DNA from: Pseudomonas sp. ok272
Lineage (GTDB): Bacteria; Pseudomonadota; Gammaproteobacteria; Pseudomonadales; Pseudomonadaceae
Length of the DNA: 64,000 bases
Direction: 5' to 3'
Assembly (NCBI RefSeq): GCF_900109995.1
Contig: NZ_FOCB01000002.1
Coordinates: 138,247 to 202,246, forward strand
Below, in pieces: positions 1-9,697 of the stretch. Position 1 is the first letter of the stretch. Every line of letters starts with the position of its first letter. The position numbers were made by a program, and so were the translations under genes. Under the pieces are notes generated by a model that was given only the letters and a program-made list of their open reading frames with translations, searched no databases and was not told the DNA's origin.

Positions 1-660
1 CAGAATCCGCGAGTGGAAGGTGCGTACCAGGTCGCTGGCGCTCTTGTGCGCCAATGCGTGGCCCCACAGGGCAAACAGCGTGATGAGCTTATTGATGAAG
101 TCTTTGCGCGACTCTCGGGTGAACGTCACCACCGTCAATGAATCCAGCTCGAAACCCAGGTAATGCGTCAACAGCAGGATGCGCAACACCAGGGTCGTCG
201 ACTTGCCGGCTCCGGCGCCCGCAATCACCGAGGTCGACGGCGTATCGCTAAAGATCATCTTCCACTGCGCGGCGCTGGGTTGGGCATGCGCGGGCAACAG
301 TCGGGCCACGTCGGCCTTCATGCGCTTCTTGAGGTCGGCGTTCAGGGGCAGGCGCCAGTCATCGAACAGGAAATCATCGACCCGCGGCGCCGGATGCTCT
401 GTGCAGCGGCTGTCGCGAATCAGCAGTACCTGCCGGCCTTCTTCGACGCCCTCGGCCTTGCCTTCCTGGTAGCCGTAGTCAAAGCCTGCGGTGTGTCCAC
501 TGCGAAAGCCATCGGCCTGGCCGTGCAGCCAGGACGCCCGGTGCTGGGCACGCAACCGCGTCAGGCCATTGCCGAACACGCGCGCAGCCAACCGTTTGAG
601 CAACGGCATGTCGGCCAGGGGCAAAAGCGTCGGAGGAAGATCGGGGATGTTTCGCGGCAC
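1..660 (-). CDS. UvrD/Rep-type DNA helicase, N-terminal part (cut by window start)
   Basis: The reading frame runs off the left edge, so only about 220 N-terminal residues are present. I chose a GTG start at 660 because GGAG lies 7 bases upstream and the downstream residues are continuous. After roughly 140 residues containing a charged Gly-Tyr-Gln-Glu-Gly helix, the Walker A motif VIAGAGAGKST appears (Lys at about residue 153), followed by motif Ia-like LTVVTFTRESRKDFINKL. This order is typical of superfamily 1A helicases that use ATP to unwind DNA. The N-terminal extension before the P-loop is unlike housekeeping UvrD or Rep, so this is probably one of the extra UvrD-like helicases found in pseudomonads. 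The nuclease or 2B regions, if any, lie outside the window. Confidence 0.85.
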   Translation of the reverse strand, partial: MPRNIPDLPPTLLPLADMPLLKRLAARVFGNGLTRLRAQHRASWLHGQADGFRSGHTAGFDYGYQEGKAEGVEEGRQVLLIRDSRCTEHPAPRVDDFLFDDWRLPLNADLKKRMKADVARLLPAHAQPSAAQWKMIFSDTPSTSVIAGAGAGKSTTLVLRILLLTHYLGFELDSLTVVTFTRESRKDFINKLITLFALWGHALAHKSASDLVRTFHSRIL

Positions 661-914
661 GCTGACTCCAGGGTGTGAGGCTGTTGCGGGCTATGGTGTC
701 TGCATTTGTCGGCGAGTTCTAGTCAAATGCTTATCCATCATTGGCTTAAGCGATGAAGTGAAGGTAGCGCCGCAGGCTGGGCGCCCCATAAAGATCGAAT
801 AAATAGATTGGATTGGCGCAATTTTTACGCTGTTTATCGATTGTTAGTTGATGGATGATCGACGCCATCAACCCACGGCTCTCGACCGATGACGAACCTT
901 TCCAGGAGACGATC

Positions 915-1610
915 ATGCTTGAACTCAGACCTTTCAACTCCCTCGGCGGTGCCCACCACGGCTGGCTGGATGCCCACCATCACTTTTCGTTCGCCGAGTA
1001 CCACGACCCCAAGCGCATGAACTGGGGCAACCTGCGGGTGTGGAACGACGATGTGATCGCCCCCGGCACCGGCTTCCCGAAGCACCCGCACCGGGACATG
1101 GAAATCATCACCTACGTCCGCGAGGGAGCGATCAGCCACGAAGACAACCTGGGCAACAAGGGCCGCACCGAGGCCGGTGATGTCCAAGTGATGAGCGCTG
1201 GCACCGGGATCGCCCATAGCGAGTACAACCTGGAATCGACACCCACCACGATCTTCCAGATCTGGATCATCCCCAACCAGGCGGGCCTGCCGCCGTCCTG
1301 GGGCGCCAAGCCTTTCCCCAAGGGCCAGCGCGAAGGTTTCGTGACCCTGGCCAGCGGCAAGGCCGGCGACGACCAGAGCCTGCAGATCCGGGCGGATGCA
1401 CGTTTGGTGGCGGCGAACCTGAAAGCCGGGGAAAGCGCCGAGTACACCTTGGATCCCGGTCGCCGGGCCTACCTGGTGCCGGCCACTGGGGTCATTGAAG
1501 TCAATGGCTTGCGCGCGCACGCTCGCGACGGCGTGGCCGTCGCCGACGAACGTGTGCTGCGGGTGACCGCCGTCGAGGACAGCGAGATCGTGCTGGTGGA
1601 CCTGGCTTGA
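915..1610 (+). CDS. Pirin family protein (YhhW/quercetinase-like bicupin)
   Basis: 231 residues. The ATG at 915 is preceded by AGGAGA at 904-909; an upstream in-frame ATG at 855 has no ribosome site. The N-terminal cupin carries the metal-site pattern: FPKHPHRDMEIITYV supplies two His, and GTGIAHSEYN supplies the third with a Glu close by. Length and motif spacing match the E. coli YhhW type, for which quercetin 2,3-dioxygenase activity has been shown in vitro; the physiological substrate is generally unknown. The protein should be cytoplasmic. It is a single gene between a divergent helicase and a convergent pgm, closed by a strong hairpin terminator. Confidence 0.9.
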   Translation: MLELRPFNSLGGAHHGWLDAHHHFSFAEYHDPKRMNWGNLRVWNDDVIAPGTGFPKHPHRDMEIITYVREGAISHEDNLGNKGRTEAGDVQVMSAGTGIAHSEYNLESTPTTIFQIWIIPNQAGLPPSWGAKPFPKGQREGFVTLASGKAGDDQSLQIRADARLVAANLKAGESAEYTLDPGRRAYLVPATGVIEVNGLRAHARDGVAVADERVLRVTAVEDSEIVLVDLA

Positions 1611-1619
1611 TCGGCCTGT

Positions 1620-1656
1620 AAAAAAGGGGGTGACCACGATGGTCACCCCCTTTTTT
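1620..1656 (+). terminator. Rho-independent terminator after the pirin gene
   Basis: The stem GGGGGTGACCA / TGGTCACCCCC has a 3-base loop (CGA) and is flanked by an A-run on the left and TTTTTT on the right. It begins 9 bases after the pirin stop. The flanking A-run would also let it work on the opposite strand. Confidence 0.92.
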
Positions 1657-1670
1657 GTATCGCTGTCCCC

Positions 1671-1761
1671 TGTGCGGGAGCAGGCTTGCTCGCGAAAGCG
1701 CCGTGTCAGGCAACACTAATGCCGGCTGACACTGCCTCTTCGCGGGCAAGCCTCGCTCCTA
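1671..1761. repeat. REP pair (inverted) between pirin and pgm
   Basis: Two Pseudomonas REP palindromes in opposite orientation: GCGGGAGCAGGCTTGCTCGCG near 1674 and CTTCGCGGGCAAGCCTCGCTC near 1738, about 45 bases apart. This is the usual REPIN layout of the P. fluorescens group, placed between two convergent genes. Confidence 0.8.
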
Positions 1762-1803
1762 CGGGTACCCGAGCCAGATCTCACACGGTTTGGGTGTGCT
1801 GCG

Positions 1804-3450
1804 TTACTGGGTGCTGATCGCCCCATCCACCAGGGCCTGCGCCTCTTGCACCAACAGTTTGAGGTGGTCCTCGCCCACAAAGCTCTCGGCGTAGATCTTG
1901 TAGATGTCTTCAGTGCCCGACGGACGCGCGGCAAACCAGCCGTTCTCGGTCATGACCTTCAGCCCGCCAATCGCCTGATCGTTGCCAGGTGCCTTGCTGA
2001 GAATGTGCTGGATCGCCTCGCCGGCCAGTTGGGTCGACGTGACCTGCTCGGGCGACAACTTGCCCAGCAGGGCTTTTTGCTCAGGATTGGCCTTGGCGTC
2101 GACGCGGATCGAGAACGGTTCACCCAACTCATCGGTCAGGGCGCGGTAGGCCTGGCTTGGGTCACGACCGGTGCGCGCGGTCATCTCAGCGGCCAGCAGG
2201 GCCGGGATCAGACCGTCCTTGTCGGTACTCCAGACGCTACCGTCCTTGCGCAAGAACGAGGCACCGGCACTTTCTTCCCCGCCAAAGCCCAGGGAGCCCT
2301 CGAACAGGCCATCGGCAAACCATTTGAAACCGACCGGCACTTCGTACAGGCGACGATTCAGGCGCTTGGCCACGCGATCGATCAAGCCACTGCTGACCAC
2401 CGTCTTGCCCACTGCCGCATCCGCGCGCCAAAGCGGACGATTCTGGAACAGGTAGTCGATGGAGACCGCCAAGTAGTTGTTCGGCGCCAACAGGCCACCG
2501 GACGGCGTGACGATACCGTGGCGGTCGTGATCCGGGTCACAGGCGAATGCCACGTCGAAACGCTCTTTGAGGCCGATCAGGCCCTGCATGGCATGGCTGG
2601 ACGATGGGTCCATGCGAATCTGGCCATCCCAATCGACGCACATGAAACGGAACGTCGGGTCGACCTGGGTGTTCACCACGTCGAGGTCCAGGCGGTAATG
2701 CTCGGCGATGGCCGACCAGTAGCGCACACCCGCGCCGCCCAATGGATCCACGCCCAGGCGCAGGTTGGCACCGCGGATGGCATCGAAATCGATGACGTTG
2801 ATCAGGTCGGCGACGTAGGTGTTGAGGTAGTCATGGCGGTGCGTGGTGCTGGCCTTGAGCGCCTGCTCGTAGCTGATGCGCTTGACGCCCGCGAGACGGT
2901 TGGCCAACAACTCATTGGCCTTGGCTTCGATCCACTTGGTGATGTGGGTATCGGCCGGGCCACCGTTGGTAGGGTTGTACTTGTAGCCACCGCTCTGCGG
3001 TGGGTTGTGCGACGGTGTGATGACGATGCCGTCCGCCAGGCCGGAGGTGCGACCGCGGTTGTAGCACAGGATCGCGTGGGAAATGGCCGGGGTCGGGGTG
3101 TACTCGTCGCCCTCGGCAATCATCACCGTGACGCCATTGGCCGCCAATACTTCCAGGGCGCTGGCCCCGGCCGGCGTCGACAGTGCGTGGGTATCGATGC
3201 CGACAAACAGCGGCCCGTCGATGCCCTGGGCCTGGCGATACAGGCAGATGGCCTGGCTGATCGCCAGAACGTGCCATTCGTTGAAACTCTGCTCGAACGA
3301 GCTGCCGCGGTGCCCCGAGGTGCCGAACGCAACGCGTTGGGAAGCCACCGCAACATCGGGCTGGCCGGTGTAGTAGGCCGTTACCAGTCGCGGGATATCG
3401 ACCAACAGTTCTGCTGGCGCCGGTTTTCCCGCAAAAGGGCTGAGTGTCAT
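1804..3450 (-). CDS. pgm: Phosphoglucomutase, alpha-D-glucose phosphate-specific
   Basis: 548 residues, the normal length for bacterial Pgm. It interconverts glucose-1-phosphate and glucose-6-phosphate in the cytoplasm, linking glycolytic metabolism to trehalose, glycogen and surface polysaccharide synthesis. The phospho-serine loop ITPSHNPP is present with Ser147, matching the catalytic serine of E. coli Pgm. The metal loop DPDHDRHG and the sugar-binding loop GGEESAG follow in the expected order, then the C-terminal phosphate-binding [15 protein letters not shown]. The ATG at 3450 has AGAGG upstream. It is transcribed in the same direction as the MocR gene behind it but is separated by 107 bases, so it probably has its own promoter. 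Confidence 0.96.
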   Translation of the reverse strand: MTLSPFAGKPAPAELLVDIPRLVTAYYTGQPDVAVASQRVAFGTSGHRGSSFEQSFNEWHVLAISQAICLYRQAQGIDGPLFVGIDTHALSTPAGASALEVLAANGVTVMIAEGDEYTPTPAISHAILCYNRGRTSGLADGIVITPSHNPPQSGGYKYNPTNGGPADTHITKWIEAKANELLANRLAGVKRISYEQALKASTTHRHDYLNTYVADLINVIDFDAIRGANLRLGVDPLGGAGVRYWSAIAEHYRLDLDVVNTQVDPTFRFMCVDWDGQIRMDPSSSHAMQGLIGLKERFDVAFACDPDHDRHGIVTPSGGLLAPNNYLAVSIDYLFQNRPLWRADAAVGKTVVSSGLIDRVAKRLNRRLYEVPVGFKWFADGLFEGSLGFGGEESAGASFLRKDGSVWSTDKDGLIPALLAAEMTARTGRDPSQAYRALTDELGEPFSIRVDAKANPEQKALLGKLSPEQVTSTQLAGEAIQHILSKAPGNDQAIGGLKVMTENGWFAARPSGTEDIYKIYAESFVGEDHLKLLVQEAQALVDGAISTQ

Positions 3451-3557
3451 GCAAAACCTCTGGAGGAGAGTGGTTCAGGAATGGAAGGCAGTTTACTGGC
3501 ACTTCGACCAGAGAGCGACGATATCTATCCCGACCCTCACTGGAATTTTCCTACAGC

Positions 3558-4958
3558 TCAATCAATCAGCTCAAGGTGCAAGGCATTGGCCAACATCGAC
3601 ATGGCGCTGTCCAGGTCATGGTGGCCGCTGAAGGTGTGGCTCAGGCGCAGGTGTTGCGAATGCAGGCCCTGCAAGCTGAACAACTCGCCAGGGGCCAATA
3701 TGACCTGATGCTTGAGCATGCGCTGGAACACCCGCCGCATATCCACCGGCCGCAGCGAACGTGCCCACAACGTGGCCCCGCCTGCGGGCTCGATAAACGC
3801 CAGCGAATCCCCCAGGCGCTCCTGCAACACGTGGACCATTCGGGTTTTACGCTCACTCAGCAATCGACGCAGCACTTGTACGTGCTGATCGATGCGACCA
3901 CTGCTGTACAAGCGCGCAATGGCCTTCTGGCGGATCGGCGACAAGCGGAACGAACGCAGCAGGAAATCCCGCTGCAGCTCGACGTTCAATTGCCGTGAAA
4001 GCAGGTACCCATAAGGCGCTTCCGGGCCGATGAGCTTTTCGAAGGTCGACAGCACGATCAAGCGGTCTGGATCGAGCAGGTCACGAAAGCGTACGACATC
4101 GGGTGCGTGGATGAACTCACCATGCACGTCGTTTTCCAGTACCCAGCAGCCATGGTGTTCCAGCATTCGGGCGATGCACTGCCGATTGTCCTCCGGCATC
4201 AGGCTGCCACTGGGCATGTTCATGGCCGACGACAGCAGCACCAACGCTACCTTGTGACGGGTGAGCAACTGCCCCAGCAACTGCGGATCGATGCTGCCGT
4301 CCTGGGCAACGGACAACTCAATCACGTGCACCCCCGCCGTTTGCAGCAGGCGCAGGATCACCCAGTCACAGGGCGACTCCACCAGCACGGTTTCGTCCTT
4401 GAGCCCCAGCACCGAGATCAGGATCTCCAGCGCACCCCGCAAATCCGCACCGATGTACACATCGTCGGCGTGCCAGCAACGCGAGGGTGACGAGGTGTAC
4501 CGAGCGGCCAGCGCAGTGCGCAACTCCAATTCACCGCAAGGCTGGGAGTGAAGCTGCGGCTGGCGTGGATACTGGCGCACCAGTTCGCGCTCCAGCAGCA
4601 GCAGTGGGCTGTCCAACGACTGCAGCAACGCCGGCTCGTCGGCGCTCATGATCAGCATGCCGGGACGGCGAGCGCTGACATACAAGGTTTCCAGCAGGTC
4701 ATTGCCGCTGCTGAACGACGCATTCAAGGACACGGGCGAGGCGTAGTAGCCCGACTTGGCCACCGAGTACACCCGCCCTTCCTTCTCCAGTAGCGAGTAC
4801 GCGTACTGAATCGTGGAGATCGATACATTGAGGCGTTCCGCCAATTGCCTCAGCGACGGCAGTTTGATCGGTGTTTCAGCCCCCACTTCATGGATCAGGC
4901 AAGTCAGGTACCGATACACCGCCTGGTAAGCAAAATCGCTCTCTCGCTGCGCTTTCAT
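3558..4958 (-). CDS. MocR-type regulator (GntR wHTH fused to aminotransferase-like domain)
   Basis: 466 residues from the ATG at 4958; an upstream in-frame start would add 16 residues that do not resemble the family. Residues 1-75 form a GntR winged helix with the recognition region LPSLRQLAERLNVSISTIQYAY. The remainder is a fold-type I aminotransferase domain with a candidate PLP-binding lysine, Lys308, in STFEKLIGPEAPYGY. MocR proteins are usually transcription factors that sense PLP or an amino compound rather than active aminotransferases. It sits about 100 bases behind the unknown gene at 5059-6525 on the same strand, so the two may be co-transcribed or the first may be its target. The ligand cannot be told from sequence. 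Confidence 0.85.
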   Translation of the reverse strand: MKAQRESDFAYQAVYRYLTCLIHEVGAETPIKLPSLRQLAERLNVSISTIQYAYSLLEKEGRVYSVAKSGYYASPVSLNASFSSGNDLLETLYVSARRPGMLIMSADEPALLQSLDSPLLLLERELVRQYPRQPQLHSQPCGELELRTALAARYTSSPSRCWHADDVYIGADLRGALEILISVLGLKDETVLVESPCDWVILRLLQTAGVHVIELSVAQDGSIDPQLLGQLLTRHKVALVLLSSAMNMPSGSLMPEDNRQCIARMLEHHGCWVLENDVHGEFIHAPDVVRFRDLLDPDRLIVLSTFEKLIGPEAPYGYLLSRQLNVELQRDFLLRSFRLSPIRQKAIARLYSSGRIDQHVQVLRRLLSERKTRMVHVLQERLGDSLAFIEPAGGATLWARSLRPVDMRRVFQRMLKHQVILAPGELFSLQGLHSQHLRLSHTFSGHHDLDSAMSMLANALHLELID

Positions 4959-5058
4959 GGGCGGTAGCCAATCACGGCGCACGCCCTGGTTCCGCCGGCA
5001 GTCCACCGCCTGGCGTTAACGCCAGGCATGTAGTTCAAGTCAATCAATCCTAGCTCCT

Positions 5059-6525
5059 CTAACGTCTGAGATAGCGCTCACCCGGCGTATGGGCACCGCT
5101 CGCCCCATCGATCACGGCAGCCTGCTCAAGGATCTCAAGCTCGGTCCCGACGACCGACTCCGTGCGGTACACCCGGCAGATCAAATCAATGGACAACCCG
5201 CTGACATCGACCACCCACTGCCGGATCTGCTCGGCAACCACGTGCCCCTGCATCAGATTGTGCAGGTCTGGCATCGCCACCAGCATGCCGGGATGGCAGC
5301 GGCGTAGAAACTCCTCCAGCCTTGCGGCCTTGTCGACGAACGGCGCAAACAGCAGGCACAACAGCTGCGCCTCGTTCAACCCCAGGGTTTGCTGTGTCTC
5401 GATATCGGCCTTGCTGCGCTGCTCGGCGATTGCCTGCGCACCGCCATACTGCACCAGCACCTGATCGCAAAGGCGCTCCGGAAGGCGTCGGCGGCGCATC
5501 ATCAATAACGCACGCTGAACGTACTCGGAAAAGCCACGCTCGTAGGTCTGCCCCCGAAGGTAAGCGCCCTGCAAGCCGCGCATATGAGCGGACAGCAACG
5601 GGCTGGCATAGTCGTTTTCCCGCAGGTGGGTCTCGATCTCTTCCGGCTGCAAGCCGAGGAAATCCGTAAGCAGCGGCCAGCGGTCCTCCATGTTGTCAGG
5701 CACCAGGTCCTGGATATCCAGGTAGGCCGTGCCACGGCGGGCGTTAAACCCTTCCCGTGGCCGCCACTGGGCGGTGTCGATATCCGCGTAAACCTCGCGA
5801 TAGACGTCGCCACCCAATTGATCGAGCATGGAAAACAGCCCCTCAAACCCCTGCGGCGGATGGCTCGCAAACGATAGCCCGATCTTTTGCGCCCCTCGGG
5901 TCAGGCCGGCAATAAACTGCTTCTGCTGGCGTGCCGTCTCGCCACCGACCATCGCGTCGACCCCGCCCTCCCATCGCACCATGTGCCCATAGAACTCCGC
6001 CATGGCCAAGTAACCGTCATCACAGGTTTCAAACACCCCTGCCGGCCCGCGCAGATGACCCAGCATCAGCAGATTGATGCGATTCATCTCGCGACCGGTC
6101 TCGGACAGCGACGCCAAATGATTGAACGGCAACACCTCACGATGATCGACCATCAGCACTTCGACCCTGGGGTCGTCATAGATAAACAGTGCGCTGTAGC
6201 TACGATGAACATTCTCGATACAGGCTGGTGTGGTTGCCCCCAGATGAAGCGTGGCGACACGGATCTGGAACGTCGCGGGCGCCCTGCCCGCAATGTTCAA
6301 TTGGGCGGCCCGCAGCAGGGCAAGGGTGTAACAGCTGTCCCGCGTGCCGGGATGGGCCAGCAGTACCTTGTAGTGGCCGATACGCTCCATTCCGCCAGCG
6401 GCCACCACCAGGCGCTGGATCAACAGTTGCAGTGCCGTACGCTCTTCCCGGGAAAAGAAACTCAGCAACCGCTGCAATACTTGCTGATAAACATAGTTCA
6501 TCGCTTGATCATGAATAATGCTCAT
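5059..6525 (-). CDS. Unrecognised 488-residue protein next to a MocR regulator
   Basis: I do not recognise a family. The ATG at 6525 has AGG seven bases upstream, better than the ATG at 6540 which has none. The protein is soluble-looking: no signal peptide and no clear membrane segment. It is rich in Leu, Arg and Glu, with an N-terminal helical part, a central alpha/beta-like part (SALFIYDDPRVEVLMVDHR near residues 115-135) and a long helical C-terminus with ALLMMRRRRLPERLC. Codon use is like the surrounding core genes, so this is a real chromosomal gene. The gene and the following MocR regulator form a same-strand pair; a biosynthetic or sensory partner role is only a guess. Confidence 0.75.
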   Translation of the reverse strand: MSIIHDQAMNYVYQQVLQRLLSFFSREERTALQLLIQRLVVAAGGMERIGHYKVLLAHPGTRDSCYTLALLRAAQLNIAGRAPATFQIRVATLHLGATTPACIENVHRSYSALFIYDDPRVEVLMVDHREVLPFNHLASLSETGREMNRINLLMLGHLRGPAGVFETCDDGYLAMAEFYGHMVRWEGGVDAMVGGETARQQKQFIAGLTRGAQKIGLSFASHPPQGFEGLFSMLDQLGGDVYREVYADIDTAQWRPREGFNARRGTAYLDIQDLVPDNMEDRWPLLTDFLGLQPEEIETHLRENDYASPLLSAHMRGLQGAYLRGQTYERGFSEYVQRALLMMRRRRLPERLCDQVLVQYGGAQAIAEQRSKADIETQQTLGLNEAQLLCLLFAPFVDKAARLEEFLRRCHPGMLVAMPDLHNLMQGHVVAEQIRQWVVDVSGLSIDLICRVYRTESVVGTELEILEQAAVIDGASGAHTPGERYLRR

Positions 6526-7079
6526 ATCTTTACCTAACATTCAATAAGTCGGTACCGCACAAACACTCATCCACCTGGGCGACCTTCGATCGCCTGGCTG
6601 ATCACTGTGACCCATGAGTATCTGCCGTAAAATAGTAAAACTTTGATTATGGAAACCATTTGATACGATTATTCAAAACTTATAGGCGAAAACTGAAAAA
6701 CCTCATAAAACCAATCAGATAGAGATGCCTACAAGCAGACTTATTAATCCTAGGACTATTCTTACAACGTCCCACAGATAATGAGCACAGAAAATAGGGA
6801 AACGTACACACAGCAGTCTTACGAAAACTAATAAAGTGCCCCGTTACTTGCCACGCTTGAATTCGAGATGCCGATGAAGACTGTTCACCCCACATAAAAC
6901 CAGAGCCTGCGCCATTTAAAACAAGTTGCCCAGCCATGACCATGACTCAATCCTTGAGATGAAAGTGATCATTCAATTATCAGGGCTTAGATAATGATTA
7001 GAAGATACAGATCGCAAGCAAAAACCAGTTCAGTTGCTGAACCTGTCGATCAATCACGAGAGAGGGGAATCGCCGAAAC
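6526..7079. other. AT-rich intergenic region
   Basis: About 550 bases with no convincing gene. The part from 6600 to 7000 is clearly richer in A+T than the neighbours. It should contain the promoter of the leftward 488-residue gene. An 87-codon leftward frame at 6680-6943 has no ribosome site and a non-protein-like composition, so I do not call it. Confidence 0.6.
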
Positions 7080-7107
7080 ACCCGAGCCCGCTTTCGCGGG
7101 CCCGGGT
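7080..7107 (-). terminator. GC-rich hairpin after the quinone oxidoreductase gene
   Basis: GCCCGC / GCGGGC with a TTTC loop, extended by ACCCG / CGGGT across one mismatch. It starts 8 bases past the stop codon of the leftward gene. The U-run is short, so termination may be partial. Confidence 0.65.
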
Positions 7108-7114
7108 ATCGCTG

Positions 7115-8137
7115 TCATGCCGGTTCGACTTGCAGCGCTACGCGTTCGCGGCACGGACACTCGTCCATGTAGCGGTGGGCCTCGACAAACTGGGCGAAGG
7201 GGAACACCCGTGTCTTGAGTGGCAGCAGCACACGGTCTGCCGTCAGTTGGTTGATCTCACGCAGGGCCCGCTGCAAGGCGACCTGATCCTGGATGATCCC
7301 CAGCTCCGGCTTGCCGGTGAAGTTGCCGATGCAATGCACGAAGAACTGAATGTTCTTCTGGAACGCCGCGCAGGCCGGGAACGGTGTCTGGTTGCCGCCC
7401 TGCAGACCATAGAGCACAAGGCTGCCACGGGGTGCCAGCACATCACCGAGCAACGACATCTGTGGACCGCCCAGGCCGTCGAACACGACATCGACGCCAC
7501 GGTTGTCCGTGAGCTTGTTGATCTGCATGAGCAGATCCTGCTCTTCAGTGACGATCACTTTCTCGGCGCCAAGGGACAGCAGGTACTCGCGCTCTTCGGC
7601 TGTCTTGGTCGCAGCGATTACCCGCACACCCAATGCCTTGCCCAATTGCACGAAGGAAGGACCTGCGCAGTGACTCGCATCGGTCACCAGGGCGAACTGG
7701 CCAGGCTTAACCCGCGCCAGGTCGACATACGCAAAATAGGCGATCAGCAACGGCGTGTAATGGACCGCGGCTTCGACGGGGCTCAGCACTTCGGGGTAAC
7801 GGGTCAGTGCCGAACGTGGCAACACAATCTGCTCGCCATACACCGGGTAATCGTTCGCACTTTGCGCCGGGAAGCTGGCAACCTTGTCGCCAACCGCCAA
7901 GTCATCCACACCGTCACCGAGCGCCGTCACGATACCCGCCATCTCATGCCCTAGGCCCGAGGGCAGCCGCGCATGGGACGGCGCCAGGTTCTGGCGCCAA
8001 AGAATGTCGTACCAGCTGATGCCGATCGCCTCGACACGCACCTGCACTTCCCCCGGTGCTGGCAACGTTGGCGCATGCTCTTCGCATTTGAGCACCTCGG
8101 CTGGGCCAAACTTGTGAAAACGGATCGTGCGGGACAT
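7115..8137 (-). CDS. Zinc-type alcohol dehydrogenase / quinone oxidoreductase (MDR superfamily)
   Basis: 340 residues from the ATG at 8137, which has GAGG upstream; an earlier start would add 11 poorly conserved residues. N-terminal GroES-like domain (residues 1-120) with the substrate loop GHEMAGIVTALGDGV, then a Rossmann domain binding NAD(P)H. The cysteine cluster that holds structural zinc in true alcohol dehydrogenases is absent, which favours a quinone oxidoreductase or enoyl reductase type enzyme. It is divergent from a LysR regulator across 266 bases, the classic layout for a LysR-controlled target. The substrate is unknown; detoxification of quinones or reactive enals is plausible. 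Confidence 0.85.
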   Translation of the reverse strand: MSRTIRFHKFGPAEVLKCEEHAPTLPAPGEVQVRVEAIGISWYDILWRQNLAPSHARLPSGLGHEMAGIVTALGDGVDDLAVGDKVASFPAQSANDYPVYGEQIVLPRSALTRYPEVLSPVEAAVHYTPLLIAYFAYVDLARVKPGQFALVTDASHCAGPSFVQLGKALGVRVIAATKTAEEREYLLSLGAEKVIVTEEQDLLMQINKLTDNRGVDVVFDGLGGPQMSLLGDVLAPRGSLVLYGLQGGNQTPFPACAAFQKNIQFFVHCIGNFTGKPELGIIQDQVALQRALREINQLTADRVLLPLKTRVFPFAQFVEAHRYMDECPCRERVALQVEPA

Positions 8138-8403
8138 CGCAAACCTCGTCAAAGTAACCTCTAATGCCATGAACTCTATCCGGGCTTTATGGCCAAGACC
8201 ATCCGCAGCTATTAATAGTCGACATGCCTGTCATTGATTCCGCAGCCTCGGTCACCTGTCAACCAACATACGGCGCCGGGCCGGCGTGTAGGAAAAATAA
8301 ATTACTCGGTGCAGAGTAACAGCCTTTCGCCGTAAGATTCATGCCCGCCATTGTTCTCATATGGCTGTTCTCGTCAAGTTTGCTGACTCTGCCAGGACTC
8401 CAG

Positions 8404-9318
8404 ATGAATCGTAATGACCTGCGTCGTGTCGACCTGAACCTGTTGATCGTATTTGAAACGCTGATGCATGAACGCAGCGTCACCCGTGCCGCCGAAAAAC
8501 TGTTTCTTGGCCAGCCCGCCATCAGCGCGGCGTTGTCACGCCTGCGCAGCCTGTTCGACGACCCGTTGTTTGTACGCACCGGGCGCAGCATGGAACCCTC
8601 GGCGCGAGCGGTGGAGATCTTCGCCCTACTCTCCCCGGCCCTGGACTCGATCTCGACAGCGGTCAGCCGCGCCGCCGATTTCGACCCGGCCACCAGCACC
8701 TCAGTGTTTCGTATCGGTCTGTCGGATGACGTCGAGTTCGCCTTGTTGCCGATGCTGCTCAAGCGCCTGCGCGCCGAGGCACCCGGCATCGTGCTGGTGG
8801 TGCGCCGAGTCAATTACATCCTGATGCCGGGCCTGCTGGCCTCGGGGGAAATCTCCATCGGCGTCAGCTACACCACCGACCTGCCCGCCAACGCCAAACG
8901 CAAGGTATTGCGCCGCAGCATGCCCAAGCTGCTGCGCGCCGACAGCGCGCCTGGCGCCCTGAGCCTGGACGAATACTGCGCACGCCCCCATGCACTGGTG
9001 TCGTTCGCCGGCGACCTGAGTGGTTTTATCGATGAGGAACTGGAGAAGCTGGGCCGCAAGCGCCACGTGGTCCTCGCCGTGCCGCAATTCAACGGCTTGG
9101 GCACACTGCTGGCCGGCACCGACATCGTCGCCACCGTGCCGGACTACGCCGCGGAAGCCCTGACGGCGACGGGCGGGGTGCGTGCCGAAGACCCGCCCTT
9201 GCCGACACGCACCTTCGAACTGCACATGGCCTGGCGCGGCTCCCAGGACAACGATCCAGGCGAACGCTGGTTGCGCTCCAGGATTCAGATGTTTTTTGGG
9301 GATCCTGAGAGTCTCTAA
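8404..9318 (+). CDS. LysR-family transcriptional regulator
   Basis: 304 residues from the ATG at 8404 with AGGA upstream; the frame opens earlier at 8341 but the first 21 residues look non-coding. The N-terminal winged helix reads LRRVDLNLLIVFETLMHERSVTRAAEKLFLGQPAISAALSRLR in pattern, the standard LysR DNA-binding signature. The C-terminal part is a periplasmic-binding-like effector domain. It belongs to the NodD/LeuO-like group that starts with an MNRNDLRRVDLNLL-type leader. It most likely controls the divergent oxidoreductase through the shared intergenic region; the inducer is not known. Confidence 0.9.
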   Translation: MNRNDLRRVDLNLLIVFETLMHERSVTRAAEKLFLGQPAISAALSRLRSLFDDPLFVRTGRSMEPSARAVEIFALLSPALDSISTAVSRAADFDPATSTSVFRIGLSDDVEFALLPMLLKRLRAEAPGIVLVVRRVNYILMPGLLASGEISIGVSYTTDLPANAKRKVLRRSMPKLLRADSAPGALSLDEYCARPHALVSFAGDLSGFIDEELEKLGRKRHVVLAVPQFNGLGTLLAGTDIVATVPDYAAEALTATGGVRAEDPPLPTRTFELHMAWRGSQDNDPGERWLRSRIQMFFGDPESL

Positions 9319-9697
9319 AGGGGATGGCGTATCTCTCTTTAAAGCCGCAGCAATTGGGTTCAGCGACAACCAAAATCCACTGCCGCCGGTCAATACCCAC
9401 CCTGTCTCATTACCGTTGAGGGCGTTATCGGGAACAGACCCCGCGCCATGCAAAGGATGCCCCCACCTTGGACTCATACCTTAAGGCCGCGATTAGGCGT
9501 TAGGCATGACAGCGCCCGTCACGGAAGATTCGTGAAGTGACCGCTACGTGAAATCCGAGCCCGGAAGCCTCTGCCGAAAGTAAAGACTTCAATCTCGAAC
9601 GCATACTTTTCTGCTGCGCAATCCATGGTCGACTTTTTCAACAGAATCGGCCAAGAGCCGTCATTCGGATAAAATCTACAAAATGGAGTAATTCGCA
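9319..9697. other. Gene-free boundary of the accessory island
   Basis: About 380 bases with no open frame I can support. Base composition shifts here from core-like to AT-richer. One short motif, GGCGTTAGGC near 9496, resembles an integron core site, but I find no matching partner box. The left junction of the island probably lies here. Confidence 0.5.

Noticed and set aside
1846..3708. 620-codon open frame on the plus strand opposite pgm
   Set aside because: Mirror frame of a GC-rich gene; no ribosome site, no family, and pgm on the other strand is certain.
6680..6943. 87-codon leftward frame in the AT-rich gap
   Set aside because: No ribosome site, skewed composition, no resemblance to a protein family.
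9485..9510. GGCGTTAGGC resembling an integron core site
   Set aside because: No matching R'' or L boxes nearby; one 7-10 base match is expected by chance.
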